From: Roseateles depolymerans
GTDB lineage: Bacteria; Pseudomonadota; Gammaproteobacteria; Burkholderiales; Burkholderiaceae_C
Assembly (NCBI RefSeq): GCF_003387155.1
Contig: NZ_QUMT01000001.1
Span: 1,739,858 to 1,803,857, forward strand
Direction of reading: 5' to 3'
Length of the DNA stretch: 64,000 nucleotides
Shown: piece after piece, positions 8,775 to 19,721 of the stretch
Numbering within the stretch: position 1 is the first letter of the stretch
Layout: each line of letters opens with the position of its first letter
Notes under the pieces: generated by a model
Database searches by the model: none
Seen by the model: only the letters and a program-made list of their open reading frames with translations
What the model was told of the DNA's origin: nothing
Made by a program: the position numbers and the translations under genes

Positions 8775-10249
8775 ACCGCGAACTGTTGATGCTGGTGGAT
8801 GCCATCTCGCGCGAAAAGAGCGTGGAGCGCGATGTGGTGTTTGGTGCTGTGGAAGCGGCACTGGCTTCGGCCACCAAGAAGTTGTATGGCGGCGAGGTCG
8901 ACATCCGTGTGGCCATTGACCGCGACACCGGCGAATACGAGACCTTCCGCCGCTGGCACGTCGTGCCCAACGAGGCCGGTCTGCAAAATGCCGACGCCGA
9001 GATCCTGCTGTTCGAAGCCCAGGAACAGATCGCTGACATCGAGGTGGACGACCACATCGAGGAAGGCGTGGAGTCCGTGCCCATCGGCCGTATCGGTGCA
9101 CAGGCCGCCAAGCAGGTCATCCTGCAGAAGATCCGCGACGCCGAGCGCGAGCAACTGCTGAACGACTTCATGTCGCGTGGCGAAAAGATCTTCGTTGGCA
9201 CCGTCAAGCGCCTGGACAAGGGCGACATCATTGCCGAGTCCGGCCGGGTCGAAGGCCGCCTCAAGCGCGGCGAAATGATCCCCAAGGAAAACCTGCGCAC
9301 CGGTGACCGCGTCCGCGCCGTCATCCTGGGCGTGGACCCGACCCAGCGCGGCCCGCAGATCATGCTCTCGCGCTCTGCGCCCGAGTTCATGAAGGAACTG
9401 TTCGCCCAGGAAGTGCCGGAAATCGAGCAAGGCCTGCTGGAGATCAAGAGCTGCGCCCGTGACGCCGGCAGCCGCGCCAAGATCGCGGTGGTCTCGCACG
9501 ACAAGCGCGTGGATCCGATCGGCACCTGCGTCGGTGTGCGCGGCTCGCGCGTCAACGGCGTGACCAACGAGCTGGCCGGTGAGCGTGTGGACATCGTGCT
9601 GTGGTCGGAAGACCCGGCGCAGTTCGTCATCGGCGCGCTGGCGCCGGCGAATGTGCAGTCGATCGTGGTCGATGAAGAGCGTCACGCCATGGACGTGGTG
9701 GTGGACGAGGAAAACCTCGCCATCGCCATCGGTCGCGGCGGCCAGAACGTGCGTCTGGCCTCCGAGCTGACCGGCTGGAAGATCAACATCATGACGGCCG
9801 AGGAATCGGCCGCCAAGCAGGCCGAGGAATCCGAGTCGGTCCGTCGCCTGTTCGTGGAAAAACTGGATGTGGACGAAGAAGTCGCCGACATCCTGATCGC
9901 CGAGGGCTTTGCCAGCCTCGAAGAAGTCGCCTACGTCCCCATGCAGGAAATGCTGGAGATCGAAGCCTTCGACGAGGACACCGTCAACGAACTGCGCACC
10001 CGTGCAAAGGATGCGCTGCTCACGATGGAAATCGCCCGCGAAGAGAAGGTCGATGAAGTCTCGCAAGACCTGCGCGACCTCGACGGCATCACCCCCGAGC
10101 TGCTGGCCAAGCTGGCTGCCGGCGACATCCACACCCGCGACGACCTGGCCGATCTGGCCGTGGACGAGCTGGTTGAAATTTCCTCCCTCGACGAGGCAGC
10201 GGCACGCGCTTTGATCATGAAGGCGCGCGAGCACTGGTTCAACGCATAA
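8771..10249 (+). CDS. nusA: Transcription termination/antitermination factor NusA
   Basis: NusA binds RNA polymerase and modulates pausing, termination and antitermination. The 492-residue protein has the N-terminal polymerase-binding domain ([31 protein letters not shown]), an S1 domain ([25 protein letters not shown]), and two KH domains ([16 protein letters not shown] and [22 protein letters not shown]). Two C-terminal acidic helix-hairpin repeats follow (around 350-420 and 425-492). Its length matches E. coli NusA (495). It starts within the rimP stop codon, so translation is coupled. Confidence 0.97.
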   Translation: MNRELLMLVDAISREKSVERDVVFGAVEAALASATKKLYGGEVDIRVAIDRDTGEYETFRRWHVVPNEAGLQNADAEILLFEAQEQIADIEVDDHIEEGVESVPIGRIGAQAAKQVILQKIRDAEREQLLNDFMSRGEKIFVGTVKRLDKGDIIAESGRVEGRLKRGEMIPKENLRTGDRVRAVILGVDPTQRGPQIMLSRSAPEFMKELFAQEVPEIEQGLLEIKSCARDAGSRAKIAVVSHDKRVDPIGTCVGVRGSRVNGVTNELAGERVDIVLWSEDPAQFVIGALAPANVQSIVVDEERHAMDVVVDEENLAIAIGRGGQNVRLASELTGWKINIMTAEESAAKQAEESESVRRLFVEKLDVDEEVADILIAEGFASLEEVAYVPMQEMLEIEAFDEDTVNELRTRAKDALLTMEIAREEKVDEVSQDLRDLDGITPELLAKLAAGDIHTRDDLADLAVDELVEISSLDEAAARALIMKAREHWFNA

Positions 10250-10302
10250 CACCCTGCGCCGCACCAGACCGCTCCGCCCACACAAGATTTAAGGATTCAA
10301 CA

Positions 10303-13290
10303 ATGGCCGTGACCACCGTCGCCCAGTTGGCCGCAGAGCTGAACAGGCCTGCGACCACACTGCTGGAGCAGCTTCAAGCTGCGGGCGTCAAGAAGGCGTC
10401 CACCGAGGACACCCTCAACGAAAGCGACAAGGAACGTCTGCTGGAGCACCTGCGCACTGCGCATGGCACCGGCGGCGCCGAGCGCAAGAAGATCACCCTG
10501 ACCCGCAAGTCCACCAGCGAGATCAAGCAGGCCGATGCCTCCGGCAAGGCCCGCACCATCCAGGTGGAAGTGCGCAAGAAGCGCGTCTTCGTCAAGCGTG
10601 ACGACAACATGGACGAAGCCACGGCCGCTGCGGCGGAAGAGGCTGAACTCAAGCGTCGCGAAGAAGAAGCCCAGGCCCAGGCCGAATCCCTGCGTCAGCA
10701 GGAAGAGGAACTGGCCCGCAAGATGCGCGAGCGCGAAGAAGCCGAGCGGGCTGCCCGCGAAGCGGAAGAAAAGCGCCGCGAGGAAGAGCGTCTGGCCCGT
10801 GAGGCCGAGGCGCGTGCTGCTGCCGAAGCTGCGGCCAAGGCCGCTGCTGAAGAAGAGGCGCGTCGCGCCGAGGAAGCGAAGACCAAGGCCGCTCAGGCCA
10901 AGTCTGTCGCCAAGACCAACGAAAAGCCTGTGGAGAAGTCTTTGGAAAAAACGGCCGACAAGGTCGTCGAAAAACCTGTTGCGGCTGCTCCCGCGCCTGC
11001 GCCTGCCCCTGTGGAACCAGTGGTGGCCAAGCCGGTCCTGCGAGTCGTCAAGGCCGCCGACAATGGCGCCGACGAAAAGGCCCGTCAGGCCGAACTGGAG
11101 CGCCGCCGCAAGGCTGCCGAGGCCGAAGCGGCCGCCATTCGCGCCATGATGAATGCACCCAAGAAGGTGCTGGTGGCGAAGAAGGAAGAGCCCAAGCCGG
11201 AAGCCGCAGCTGCTGCCGCCGGCATCAAGGGAACCATTCACAAGAAGCCGGCCGGCGCACCGGGTGCTGGGGGCACCACGGCAGCCGCCGGGGCTGGCGC
11301 CAAGCCGGGCGACAAGAAATCGGTCAAGTCCGAGAAGCTGTCGTCCAGCTGGGCCGATGACGCCAAGAAGCGCGGCGGCGCGGCCAAGGGCCGCAGCGAC
11401 GCGCCTGCCGGTGCGGGTGCTGCCCGTCCGGCCGGCTGGCGTGCGCCCAAGGGCGCCGGTGCCGGCCGTCGTGGCGATCGCAACGACCGCGGCATGCCGT
11501 CCAACTTCGTGGCGCCGACCGAACCGGTGGTCCAGGAAGTCCATGTCCCCGAAACCATCTCGGTGGCCGATCTGGCCCACAAGATGTCGGTGAAGGCTTC
11601 CGAGGTCATCAAGCACCTGATGAAGCTGGGTCAGATGGTCACCATCAACCAGCAGCTGGATCAGGAAACCGCCATGATCCTGGTCGAGGAAATGGGCCAC
11701 AAGGCCTTCGCGGCCAAGCTGGACGATCCCGACGCCTTCCTGGAAGAAGAGGGCGCCGCCGCCGAGGCCGAGCACGAGCTGCTGCCCCGTGCGCCGGTCG
11801 TCACCGTCATGGGTCACGTGGACCACGGCAAGACCTCGCTGCTGGACAGCATCCGCCGCGCCCGTGTGGCCGCTGGCGAAGCAGGCGGCATCACGCAGCA
11901 CATCGGCGCTTATCACGTCGATACGCCGCGCGGCATGATCACCTTCCTGGACACCCCGGGTCACGAGGCCTTCACGGCCATGCGTGCCCGCGGTGCCAAG
12001 GCCACTGACATCGTCATCCTGGTGGTGGCTGCGGACGACGGCGTCATGCCGCAGACCAAGGAAGCCATCCACCATGCCAAGGCGGCGGGCGTGCCCATCG
12101 TCGTGGCGATGAACAAGATCGACAAGCCCGATGCCAACCCCGAGCGCGTGAAGAGCGAGCTGGTGGCGGAAGAGGTCGTGCCGGAAGAGTTCGGTGGTGA
12201 TTCGCCGTTCGTCCCGGTGTCGGCCAAGACCGGCCAGGGCATCGACGATCTGCTGGAGCAGGTGCTGCTGCAGGCCGAAGTGCTGGAACTCAAGGCCGCC
12301 AAGGATTCCCTGGCCAAGGGTCTGGTCATCGAAGCCAAGCTGGACAAGGGCCGCGGCCCGGTGGCCACGGTGCTGGTGCAGACCGGTACCCTCAAGCGCG
12401 GCGATGTCGTGCTGGCCGGTTCCACCTATGGCCGCGTGCGTGCCATGCTGGACGAAGACGGCAAGCCGGCCAACGAGGCAGGTCCTTCCATTCCGGTGGA
12501 AATCCAGGGCCTGACCGAAGTGCCGCAAGCCGGTGATGAATTCATGGTGCTGTCCGACGAACGCCGGGCCCGTGAAATCGCCACCTTCCGCGCTGGCAAG
12601 TACCGTGACGTCAAGCTGGCTCGCCAGCAGGCTGCCAAGCTGGAGAACATGTTCTCCGACATGACCGCCGGCGACGTGCAGACGCTGCCGCTGATCATCA
12701 AGGCCGACGTGCAGGGTTCGCAGGAAGCGCTGGCCGCTTCGCTGCTCAAGCTCTCGACCGATGAGGTCAAGGTGCAGATCGTGCACGCGGCGGTGGGCGG
12801 CATCAGCGAGTCCGACGTCAACCTGGGCATTGCCTCCAAGGCGGTGGTGATCGGCTTCAACGTGCGTGCCGATGCCGGTGCGCGCAAGCTGGCCGAGCAC
12901 AACGATGTCGATCTGCGGTACTACAACATCATTTACGACGCCGTGGATGAGGTGAAGGCCGCGATGGCTGGCATGCTGGCGCCGGAGCAGCGCGAAGAGA
13001 TCATCGGCATGGCCGAGATCCGTACCGTGTTCGTGGCTTCGAAGATCGGCACGGTGGCTGGTTGCATGATCACCAGTGGTCATGTCACCCGCAGCTCGCG
13101 CTTCCGTCTGCTGCGCGACAACGTGGTGGTCTACACCGGCGAAGTCGAGTCGCTCAAGCGCCTCAAGGACGACGTCAAGGAAGTCCGCGAAGGCTTCGAG
13201 TGCGGTATCAAGCTCAAGAACTACAACGACATCAACGAAGGTGATCAGCTGGAGTTCTTCGAGATCAAGGAAGTCGCCCGCACGCTGTAA
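10303..13290 (+). CDS. infB: Translation initiation factor IF-2
   Basis: IF-2 is the GTPase that brings initiator tRNA to the 30S subunit. The N-terminal domain ([15 protein letters not shown]) precedes a long charged Ala/Glu/Lys-rich linker (about 100-390), which explains the 995-residue length against 890 in E. coli. The G domain starts near residue 504 with GHVDHGKTS, then [12 protein letters not shown] and SAKTGQG. The beta-barrel domains II-IV follow and end in VARTL. It is preceded by an AAGGATTCAACA ribosome site and lies 53 bases after nusA. Confidence 0.98.
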   Translation: MAVTTVAQLAAELNRPATTLLEQLQAAGVKKASTEDTLNESDKERLLEHLRTAHGTGGAERKKITLTRKSTSEIKQADASGKARTIQVEVRKKRVFVKRDDNMDEATAAAAEEAELKRREEEAQAQAESLRQQEEELARKMREREEAERAAREAEEKRREEERLAREAEARAAAEAAAKAAAEEEARRAEEAKTKAAQAKSVAKTNEKPVEKSLEKTADKVVEKPVAAAPAPAPAPVEPVVAKPVLRVVKAADNGADEKARQAELERRRKAAEAEAAAIRAMMNAPKKVLVAKKEEPKPEAAAAAAGIKGTIHKKPAGAPGAGGTTAAAGAGAKPGDKKSVKSEKLSSSWADDAKKRGGAAKGRSDAPAGAGAARPAGWRAPKGAGAGRRGDRNDRGMPSNFVAPTEPVVQEVHVPETISVADLAHKMSVKASEVIKHLMKLGQMVTINQQLDQETAMILVEEMGHKAFAAKLDDPDAFLEEEGAAAEAEHELLPRAPVVTVMGHVDHGKTSLLDSIRRARVAAGEAGGITQHIGAYHVDTPRGMITFLDTPGHEAFTAMRARGAKATDIVILVVAADDGVMPQTKEAIHHAKAAGVPIVVAMNKIDKPDANPERVKSELVAEEVVPEEFGGDSPFVPVSAKTGQGIDDLLEQVLLQAEVLELKAAKDSLAKGLVIEAKLDKGRGPVATVLVQTGTLKRGDVVLAGSTYGRVRAMLDEDGKPANEAGPSIPVEIQGLTEVPQAGDEFMVLSDERRAREIATFRAGKYRDVKLARQQAAKLENMFSDMTAGDVQTLPLIIKADVQGSQEALAASLLKLSTDEVKVQIVHAAVGGISESDVNLGIASKAVVIGFNVRADAGARKLAEHNDVDLRYYNIIYDAVDEVKAAMAGMLAPEQREEIIGMAEIRTVFVASKIGTVAGCMITSGHVTRSSRFRLLRDNVVVYTGEVESLKRLKDDVKEVREGFECGIKLKNYNDINEGDQLEFFEIKEVARTL

Positions 13291-13313
13291 GCGACCCCTG
13301 GCGCGCCTCGCAC

Positions 13314-13343
13314 ACCCCGCCTGGCCTACAGGCGGGGTTTGCG
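13314..13343 (+). terminator. Hairpin between infB and rbfA (partial terminator)
   Basis: A perfect 10-bp GC-rich stem (ACCCCGCCTG/CAGGCGGGGT) with loop GCCTA is followed by the weak T tract TTGCGTTT. It may attenuate transcription into rbfA or stabilise the upstream mRNA 3' end. Confidence 0.55.
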
Positions 13344-13388
13344 TTTAATGAAGAGCTGTTTTAGTGTTTTGGATGAAGAAGGTCGGAT

Positions 13389-13769
13389 ATGCGTCATAAG
13401 CGATCGATTCCTAACCGCGGTCTGCGCGTGGCGGACCAGATCCAGCGCGATCTGGCCGAGCTGATCCGTGATCTGAAGGATCCGCGCATTGGCATGGTCA
13501 CGGTGAGCGCCGTCGAGGTGACGCCGGACTACGCCCATGCGAAGGTCTATTTTTCCCTGCTGGTGGGCAACCCGGATGAAACCCAGGAAGCGCTGAATGA
13601 AGCCGCCGGTTTCCTGCGCAACGGCCTCTTCAAGCGGCTGCAGATCCACACCGTGCCCAGCCTGCATTTCCATTTCGACCGCACCACCGAGCGTGCAGCC
13701 GAGATGAGCGCCCTGATTTCCAAGGCCAATGCCAGCCGCGCGCTGGACGATGAGTCCAAGGAAGACTGA
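13389..13769 (+). CDS. rbfA: Ribosome-binding factor A
   Basis: RbfA is a small KH-fold factor that binds 16S rRNA during late 30S assembly and cold adaptation. The 126-residue protein has the family pattern [35 protein letters not shown] (quoted in part: RDLKDPRIG and [13 protein letters not shown]) and [19 protein letters not shown]. It sits in the conserved place between infB and truB. Confidence 0.95.
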   Translation: MRHKRSIPNRGLRVADQIQRDLAELIRDLKDPRIGMVTVSAVEVTPDYAHAKVYFSLLVGNPDETQEALNEAAGFLRNGLFKRLQIHTVPSLHFHFDRTTERAAEMSALISKANASRALDDESKED

Positions 13770-13824
13770 CCGTCCACCCGCTCCCGTTTCAAGCGCAGCC
13801 CGTGTGGGCTGCTGTGCAGTCATC

Positions 13825-14778
13825 ATGAACGCCGTCGTTCCCCGCCCCAAGATCGAAAAGCGCGCCGTGCACGGCGTGCTCATGCTGGACAAGCCGCTGG
13901 GCCTGTCCAGCAATGACGCATTGCAGAAGGTCAAGCGCCTGATGCGGGCGGAGAAGGCCGGCCATACCGGGACCCTGGACCCGCTGGCCACCGGCCTGTT
14001 GCCGCTCACTTTTGGTGCGGCCACCAAGTTCAGCCAGGTCAGCCTGGAGGCCGACAAGGGCTACCGCGCCACGCTGCAGCTGGGCATCACCACCACCACC
14101 GGCGACGGCGAAGGCGAGATCCTCCAGCAGCGCCCGGTGGACGTGACGCCCGAGCAGATCCAGTCGGCCTGCGAGGCCTTCAAGGGCCCGATCTCGCAGT
14201 TGCCCCCGATGTATTCCGCGCTCAAGCACCAGGGCCGCGCCCTGTACGAGCTGGCGCGCGAAGGCATCACGGTCGAGCGGCAGCCCCGCCTGATCACGAT
14301 TCACGCGCTCGACATCGTCCAGTGGCAGCCTGAGGCCTCGCTGCTGGTCATCGACGTGCGCTGCACCAAAGGCACCTACATCCGCACCCTGGCCGAGGAC
14401 ATCGGCGAGCGGCTCGGCTGCGGGGCGCATCTGGCGGCGCTGCGGCGCACCGGCAGCGGCCCGGTCCGGGTCGATCAGGCCGTCACGCTGGAGCAACTGG
14501 AAGCCATGGACGACACCGCTCGCCTAGCCCAGCTGACCGCCCCCGACAGCCTGCTGGGCGAATGGCCCGAGGTGGTTTTGAGCAACGAGGAGGCTGGCCG
14601 CTTCCTCTCCGGCATGCGCCGCCGTGTGGCGCTGGCCGATGCCCCGCAAGTGCGGGTCTACGGCCAGATGCCGCGCGCCTTCCTGGGCAGCGGGCACATC
14701 ACCGGGGGCGAGCTGATCGCCGACCGGTTGCTGAGCCCCGCCGAGATTGCCTCCATGCTCATGCAGGCGGCAGGCTGA
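13825..14778 (+). CDS. truB: tRNA pseudouridine(55) synthase TruB
   Basis: TruB converts U55 of the tRNA T-loop to pseudouridine. The 317-residue protein has the motif GHTGTLDPLATG with catalytic Asp52, the RGRALYELAREG-like segment (QGRALYELAREGI), and the CTKGTYIRTLAEDIGE motif. The C-terminal region resembles a PUA-like domain. The open frame extends upstream into rbfA, but ATG 13825 (MNAVVPRPK) gives the usual family length and avoids a 41-base overlap. Confidence 0.95.
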   Translation: MNAVVPRPKIEKRAVHGVLMLDKPLGLSSNDALQKVKRLMRAEKAGHTGTLDPLATGLLPLTFGAATKFSQVSLEADKGYRATLQLGITTTTGDGEGEILQQRPVDVTPEQIQSACEAFKGPISQLPPMYSALKHQGRALYELAREGITVERQPRLITIHALDIVQWQPEASLLVIDVRCTKGTYIRTLAEDIGERLGCGAHLAALRRTGSGPVRVDQAVTLEQLEAMDDTARLAQLTAPDSLLGEWPEVVLSNEEAGRFLSGMRRRVALADAPQVRVYGQMPRAFLGSGHITGGELIADRLLSPAEIASMLMQAAG

Positions 14779-14858
14779 GCCAACAGGCGCAACACCGATT
14801 CACCGATTCCCAAGAACTTCAGAGTCTCCGAAGAAAGCCCGAAAGCGAAAGCCTCACC

Positions 14859-16682
14859 ATGAGCAAGCAAATCCGCAACATCGCCATCATCGCCCACGTC
14901 GACCATGGCAAGACCACCATGGTGGACCAGCTCCTTCGCCAGAGCGGCACCTTCGCCGAGCACGAGAAGGTCGTCGACACGGTGATGGACAACAACGCCA
15001 TCGAACGTGAACGTGGCATCACCATCCTGGCCAAGAACTGCGCCGTCAGCTGGAAGGGCACCCACATCAACATCGTGGACACCCCGGGACACGCGGACTT
15101 CGGCGGCGAAGTGGAACGCGCCCTGTCCATGGTGGACGGTGTGGTGCTGCTGATCGACGCCCAGGAAGGCCCGATGCCGCAGACCCGTTTCGTCACCAAG
15201 AAGGCGCTGGCCCTGGGCCTGAAGCCGATCGTGGTGGTGAACAAGGTTGACAAGCCCGGTGCCAAGCCCGACGCCGTGATCAACGCCGCTTTCGACCTGT
15301 TCGACAAGCTGGGTGCCAATGACGAGCAGCTGGACTTCCCGGTCGTGTATGCCTCGGGCATCAACGGCTGGTCGTCGCTGGAAGAGGGCGCGCCCGGTGA
15401 GAAGTGGGGCGAGGACATGTCCGCCCTGTTCGACACCATCCTCAAGCACGTGCCGTCGCAAAGCGGCGACCCGAGCGCTCCGCTGCAGCTGCAGATCTCC
15501 GCGTTGGACTTCTCCACCTTCGTGGGCCGCATCGGCGTGGGCCGTATCAGCCAGGGCACCCTCAAGCCGTCCATGGACGTGCTGGTGATGGAAGGTCCGG
15601 ACGGCAAGGCCATCAAGGGTCGCATCAACCAGGTGCTGACCTTCCAGGGTCTGGACCGCATGCAGACCAATGAAGCCGGCCCCGGCGACATCGTGCTGAT
15701 CAACGGTATCGACGAGATCGGCATCGGCGTGACGGTGACCAGCCCCACCAACCCGGCCCCGCTGCCGATGCTGAAGGTGGACGAGCCGACGCTGACGATG
15801 AACTTCTGCGTCAACACCTCGCCGCTGGCCGGCCGTGAAGGCAAGTTCGTCACCAGCCGCCAGATCTGGGACCGTCTGCAGAAGGAACTGCAGCACAACG
15901 TCGCCCTGCGCGTGAAGGAAACCGAGGAAGACGGCATCTTCGAGGTGTCGGGCCGCGGTGAACTGCACCTGACCATCCTGCTGGAAAACATGCGCCGCGA
16001 AGGCTACGAGCTGGCTGTGTCCAAGCCGCGCGTGGTGTTCCAGGACATCGACGGCGTGCGTCACGAGCCGATCGAGCTGGTGACCGCCGACGTGGAAGAA
16101 GGCCATCAGGGCGGCGTGATGCAGGCCCTGGGCGAGCGCAAGGGCGAGCTGGTCAACATGGAACCGGACGGCCGTGGCCGTGTCCGCCTGGAATACCGCA
16201 TTCCGGCCCGTGGCCTGATCGGTTTCAGCAACGAGTTCCTGAACCTGACCCGCGGTTCCGGCCTGATCTCCAACATCTTTGACGGCTACGAGCCGCACAA
16301 GGGTGACATCGCCGGTCGCAAGAACGGCGTGCTGATCTCGATGGACGCCGGTGAAATCTTCACCTACGCCCTGGGCAAGCTGGACGACCGCGGCCGCATG
16401 TTCGTCAAGCCGAACGACCCGGTGTATGAAGGCATGATCGTTGGCATCCACAGCCGCGACAACGACCTGGTGGTGAACGCCACGCGTACCAAGCAGCTGA
16501 CCAACTTCCGTGTCAGCGGCAAGGAAGACGCCATCAAGATCACGCCCCCGATCGAGCTGACGCTGGAATACGGCGTGGAGTTCATCGAGGACGACGAGCT
16601 GGTGGAGATCACCCCCAAGTCGATCCGCCTGCGCAAGCGTTTCCTGACGGAAAACGAGCGCAAGCGCGCACAGCGCAGCTGA
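14859..16682 (+). CDS. typA: Translational GTPase TypA/BipA
   Basis: This ribosome-binding translational GTPase acts in 50S assembly and stress adaptation. The 607-residue protein equals E. coli BipA in length and begins [20 protein letters not shown] (G1 loop). It has the switch element [26 protein letters not shown] and NKVDKPGA, and EF-G-like domains III and V with [23 protein letters not shown] sequence ([20 protein letters not shown]). The frame is open upstream, but this ATG is the family start. It follows truB by 80 bases, likely in the same transcription unit, and ends at a strong terminator. Confidence 0.97.
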   Translation: MSKQIRNIAIIAHVDHGKTTMVDQLLRQSGTFAEHEKVVDTVMDNNAIERERGITILAKNCAVSWKGTHINIVDTPGHADFGGEVERALSMVDGVVLLIDAQEGPMPQTRFVTKKALALGLKPIVVVNKVDKPGAKPDAVINAAFDLFDKLGANDEQLDFPVVYASGINGWSSLEEGAPGEKWGEDMSALFDTILKHVPSQSGDPSAPLQLQISALDFSTFVGRIGVGRISQGTLKPSMDVLVMEGPDGKAIKGRINQVLTFQGLDRMQTNEAGPGDIVLINGIDEIGIGVTVTSPTNPAPLPMLKVDEPTLTMNFCVNTSPLAGREGKFVTSRQIWDRLQKELQHNVALRVKETEEDGIFEVSGRGELHLTILLENMRREGYELAVSKPRVVFQDIDGVRHEPIELVTADVEEGHQGGVMQALGERKGELVNMEPDGRGRVRLEYRIPARGLIGFSNEFLNLTRGSGLISNIFDGYEPHKGDIAGRKNGVLISMDAGEIFTYALGKLDDRGRMFVKPNDPVYEGMIVGIHSRDNDLVVNATRTKQLTNFRVSGKEDAIKITPPIELTLEYGVEFIEDDELVEITPKSIRLRKRFLTENERKRAQRS

Positions 16683-16748
16683 GCATCAGCCTGAAGGGCC
16701 GCTTCCGCTGGGCGTTACCGCCCGCACGGAATGCGTGCCCGGCCCCAC

Positions 16749-16783
16749 AAAGAGCGTCGCACTGCGACGCTCTTTGTTTTTTC
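16749..16783 (+). terminator. Strong terminator after typA
   Basis: A perfect 12-bp stem (AAAGAGCGTCGC/GCGACGCTCTTT) with a three-base loop is followed by GTTTTTTC. It ends the rimP-to-typA run of genes. Confidence 0.92.
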
Positions 16784-16918
16784 ACATGACCTTTTGCTCT
16801 TTTGGCGGGTAGGGGAATCCGTCAAGATGACGGAGTCCGAGAGGGCGGCTTCGGGGTGTTATGGTGCTGCCCGCGCTGTTTGATAAAGATTCGCCGCACG
16901 CCTTGAAGCGTGACGGCC

Positions 16919-18046
16919 ATGAACTGGAGATTTGACGTCGTGATTCCGTCGCTGCAATCTGAAGGTCTGGTGCTGGCCGAGGTCAATGGCTGCCTGGGCC
17001 TGATCACGCTGAACCGCCCGCAGGCGCTCAATGCGCTGTCGCTGCCCATGATTCGCGACCTCACCACGCTGTTGAAGGCCTGGGCGGCAGATGCACGCAT
17101 CCAGGCGGTGGTGGTGCTGGGCGCCGGCCGTGAAGGCAAGCCGGCAGCGTTCTGCGCCGGGGGCGACATCCGCTTCTTCCACCAGGCCGCGCTGGCCGGG
17201 GATGCGGCGCTGGATGCGTTCTTCACCGAGGAATACGCGCTCAACCATCTCATCCACCAGTTCCCCAAGCCCTACATCGCGCTGATGGACGGGGTGGTGA
17301 TGGGCGGTGGCATGGGCATCAGCCAGGGCGCCAAGCTGCGGGTGGTGACCGAGCATTCCAAGCTGGCGATGCCGGAGACCAACATCGGACTGTTCCCGGA
17401 CGTGGGCGGCGGCTACTTCCTGTCGCGTTGCCCGGGCTCCAGCGGCGAATGGCTGGCGCTGACCGGGCAGGTGATCGGCGCGGGGGATGCGATCGAGCTG
17501 GGCCTGGGGGACGTGTTCGTCAAGAGCAGTGAGCTGCCGGCCATCATCGAGGCTTTCCGCACCGGGCCTCAGGACAGCGCCGAGCATGTTGTGGCGACGG
17601 TGATGGAGCGTGCGGACCTGGCGCCGGATGCGGAGCACTGGGAATCGCGGCAGAAAATCAACCAGCATTTCAGCGCGGCGTCGGTGCCGGCGCTGATGGC
17701 GTCGCTGGCAGCGGATGCGGATCCGTGGGCGCAGGCGACGCTGGAGGTGCTGAAGAAGCGCTCCCCGCTGATGATGGCGGTGACGCTGGAGCAGGTGCGG
17801 CGCGCGCGGGGCATGTCCCTGGCGGATGACCTGCGCATGGAGCGCGATCTGGTGCACCACTGCTTCCACCTGCGGCCCGGCGCGGCCAGCGAGACGGTGG
17901 AGGGCATCCGGGCTTTGGCGGTGGACAAGGACCATGCGCCGAAGTGGAATCCGGCCAGTGTGGATCAGCTGGATGCGGCGGAGGTGGCGAAGTTTTTTGT
18001 CAGTCCGTGGGCGGGGCAGGAGCATCCGCTCAAGGGGCTTCAGTAA
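16919..18046 (+). CDS. Enoyl-CoA hydratase/isomerase family, 3-hydroxyisobutyryl-CoA hydrolase-like
   Basis: This crotonase-fold protein of about 375 residues has the length and motifs of 3-hydroxyisobutyryl-CoA hydrolases (valine catabolism): LITLNRPQALNALSLPM, FCAGGDIRFF, GVVMGGGMGIS (oxyanion hole), and PETNIGLFPDVGGGYFL. The C-terminal helical region typical of HIBCH proteins (KRSPLMMAVTLEQVRRARG, ERDLVHHC) is present. That extension argues against a short enoyl-CoA hydratase. ATG 16919 is preceded by an in-frame GTG at 16910, and neither has a clear ribosome site. No other valine-degradation genes adjoin it. Confidence 0.85.
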   Translation: MNWRFDVVIPSLQSEGLVLAEVNGCLGLITLNRPQALNALSLPMIRDLTTLLKAWAADARIQAVVVLGAGREGKPAAFCAGGDIRFFHQAALAGDAALDAFFTEEYALNHLIHQFPKPYIALMDGVVMGGGMGISQGAKLRVVTEHSKLAMPETNIGLFPDVGGGYFLSRCPGSSGEWLALTGQVIGAGDAIELGLGDVFVKSSELPAIIEAFRTGPQDSAEHVVATVMERADLAPDAEHWESRQKINQHFSAASVPALMASLAADADPWAQATLEVLKKRSPLMMAVTLEQVRRARGMSLADDLRMERDLVHHCFHLRPGAASETVEGIRALAVDKDHAPKWNPASVDQLDAAEVAKFFVSPWAGQEHPLKGLQ

Positions 18047-18357
18047 CGCGAGTGACTGAGGGGGAGCGGCGACGGCCATGCTCCGGTGGCCATGCTGGTC
18101 GCACAATCGCAGCTGGTTGTGGCCGGCGACGGCCGGTTTGCATGAGCGTGCGGCTCAGTCCCTTTGCCATTTCTCGGCGGCTGGAGGGGCGCAACGCCCC
18201 CCAGCGTCTCTCCCAGCCCGGCAGCAGCGTAGCAGTGCCCCGATGCGATCATGAACCGCAAGCGAGGTTGGTTCGCGAGTTGCATTGAAAATGTTGGATT
18301 TGGCTTTTGCTCCTGAATTGATTCCAGTTGAGCGGAGACGTCAGGGGGGGATAATAA
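18047..18357. other. Intergenic stretch at the left border of an AT-rich island
   Basis: These 311 bases hold no supported gene. A GC-rich hairpin (CTGGAGGGGCG/CGCCCCCCAG, 18181-18204) lacks a T tract. Base composition changes from GC-rich to AT-rich near 18250-18300, marking the island edge. A G-run just before 18358 (CAGGGGGGGATAATAA) is the likely ribosome site of the next gene. Confidence 0.6.
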
Positions 18358-19041
18358 ATGAAGTATGGATTTGAATTAAGAGCACTTCCCTCCATACATG
18401 ACTCTGCAATATCAAAAATCGAGAGGCTCCGGCTTGCAACAAGGGAATTGCCCTCGCCATGGGACTCGAATGCGGATGCACAAATAAATATAGACCGCTC
18501 TGGCTCGGTACATTCAATCACTGTTTCGAAGCTGCTTGGAAAAGGGCTGAAAGGAAGAATATATTATCAAGATTGCGTGGGTGCTTTCCAGGCTGTGAAT
18601 AATGATGACTTTGGGAGCATCACGTTCGATCCGCGCAAAGTTGAGTTGGATTTATTTCTTGACAATGTCTTTTTAAAATATGTAGATTCATTTGGTGCAT
18701 ATTTTGCAAGACTTTTGGACGAAGAATTCATATATCGTGACTTCGATGCGAAGCGTTCATTTGGCGCAGAAATTAGGACTAGAGTATTTAGGCTTCCACT
18801 TGCAGGCTACTTTAGTGAGGAGTTGTGTAGGACGTCATTTGGACTAAGTGCGAAAGAATTGGTTGACTTGCTTGATGGTGCCGTCGATACCGTGCAGAAA
18901 CATGAAAATGGTTTGTTCCTGGTGGTGACAAGAAAGATTTTTCCTGCAGATGAGTTTGACGCCTTAAGCAGGTCGCTACACAAGCTAATTCGCGGAAATG
19001 ATCAGCATCGGGCCAATCTGATGCCTTGGCTTGTTGATTGA
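18358..19041 (+). CDS. Hypothetical protein in AT-rich island
   Basis: A 227-residue soluble protein with no signal peptide or membrane helix, and no family I recognise. It is rich in Phe, Tyr, Asp and Glu (for example DSFGAYFARLLDEEFIYRDFDAKR) and its codon usage is far more AT-rich than flanking genes, which suggests acquisition by transfer. A strong G-rich ribosome site is eight bases upstream of the ATG. Its size, acidity and neighbourhood of orphan genes resemble polymorphic-toxin immunity loci, but that is inference and no toxin gene is visible. Confidence 0.7.
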   Translation: MKYGFELRALPSIHDSAISKIERLRLATRELPSPWDSNADAQINIDRSGSVHSITVSKLLGKGLKGRIYYQDCVGAFQAVNNDDFGSITFDPRKVELDLFLDNVFLKYVDSFGAYFARLLDEEFIYRDFDAKRSFGAEIRTRVFRLPLAGYFSEELCRTSFGLSAKELVDLLDGAVDTVQKHENGLFLVVTRKIFPADEFDALSRSLHKLIRGNDQHRANLMPWLVD

Positions 19042-19294
19042 TTGACGATTCATGAGCACCTCTCGTTCGTAGAAAGGTGCGGTCGAAGTGTAAGGAGCGC
19101 CACCGCGGCTCCGTAGGGGTCCGAGAAGAAGCATCTTGAGTAATCCCGCTCGAGCCCTACGGATCGCGTCGCGATCTGGGGTCTGGGTTGCTGCCAAATT
19201 CCAACGTATTGCAGATCTGTATTGATATCAATGCGGCCTACGCCAAAAGCGCTGCGAGCGCGCGGCCGGAGGCGGTCATCAATACTCACGGAAT

Positions 19295-19591
19295 ATGCTT
19301 AATCCCCAAGACCTTGTAGACAACTTTAGCAACGTGGTGGATATCGGCTCCGGTGTCTTCCGATCAGAGTTGAAGACGTCGAAGGTTCACTACTTTTATG
19401 TTTGCCTGGCAGAAGATGCTGCCCATCATGACCTGCTCATTGTTTCGCAGAATCAATTTGACGATCAGTTTGCAAAACAGGTTTTTGAATCCGCCGGCGC
19501 TCTGCGTCCTGCCAACGGACTGTTGAAGATGCCAGGGGCAGGGGCAGCGAGCGGACAGCGGACGGCCATGGCCACTTTCATGTTGTGTTGA
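19295..19591 (+). pseudogene. Truncated orphan gene fused to a GC-rich segment
   Basis: The first about 67 codons (MLNPQDLVDNFSNVVDIG to QVFESAGA) have the AT-rich codon usage of the island. From about 19497 the frame runs into GC-rich sequence of different character and stops after 98 codons. This looks like an N-terminal gene fragment broken by insertion or recombination. The 253 bases before it (19042-19294) hold no supported gene. No family is recognised. Confidence 0.5.
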
Positions 19592-19721
19592 GAACTGGGC
19601 GCGGGCCTTGGGCATGTCGGACGCCTCAAACCGCTGGGCCAGGCGCTGCGGGCGCGTGCACATCGCAGCGTCATGATGGTGCGGGATCTGGTGCAGCCAG
19701 CCGGCCTGCTGGGGATGTCGA
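19498..19721. other. GC-rich block embedded in the AT-rich island
   Basis: About 220 bases of clearly GC-rich DNA separate two AT-rich gene segments. I see open frames on both strands but cannot match any to a transposase or other family, and I see no inverted repeats at its ends. It may be a remnant of a mobile element or of a former neighbour gene. Confidence 0.4.

Noticed and set aside
10297-13083. 928-codon leftward frame opposite infB
   Set aside because: IF-2 is unmistakable on the plus strand; the minus-strand frame is His/Gly/Leu-rich shadow sequence.
19498-19721. Insertion sequence
   Set aside because: No transposase similarity, terminal inverted repeats or target duplication could be recognised by eye.
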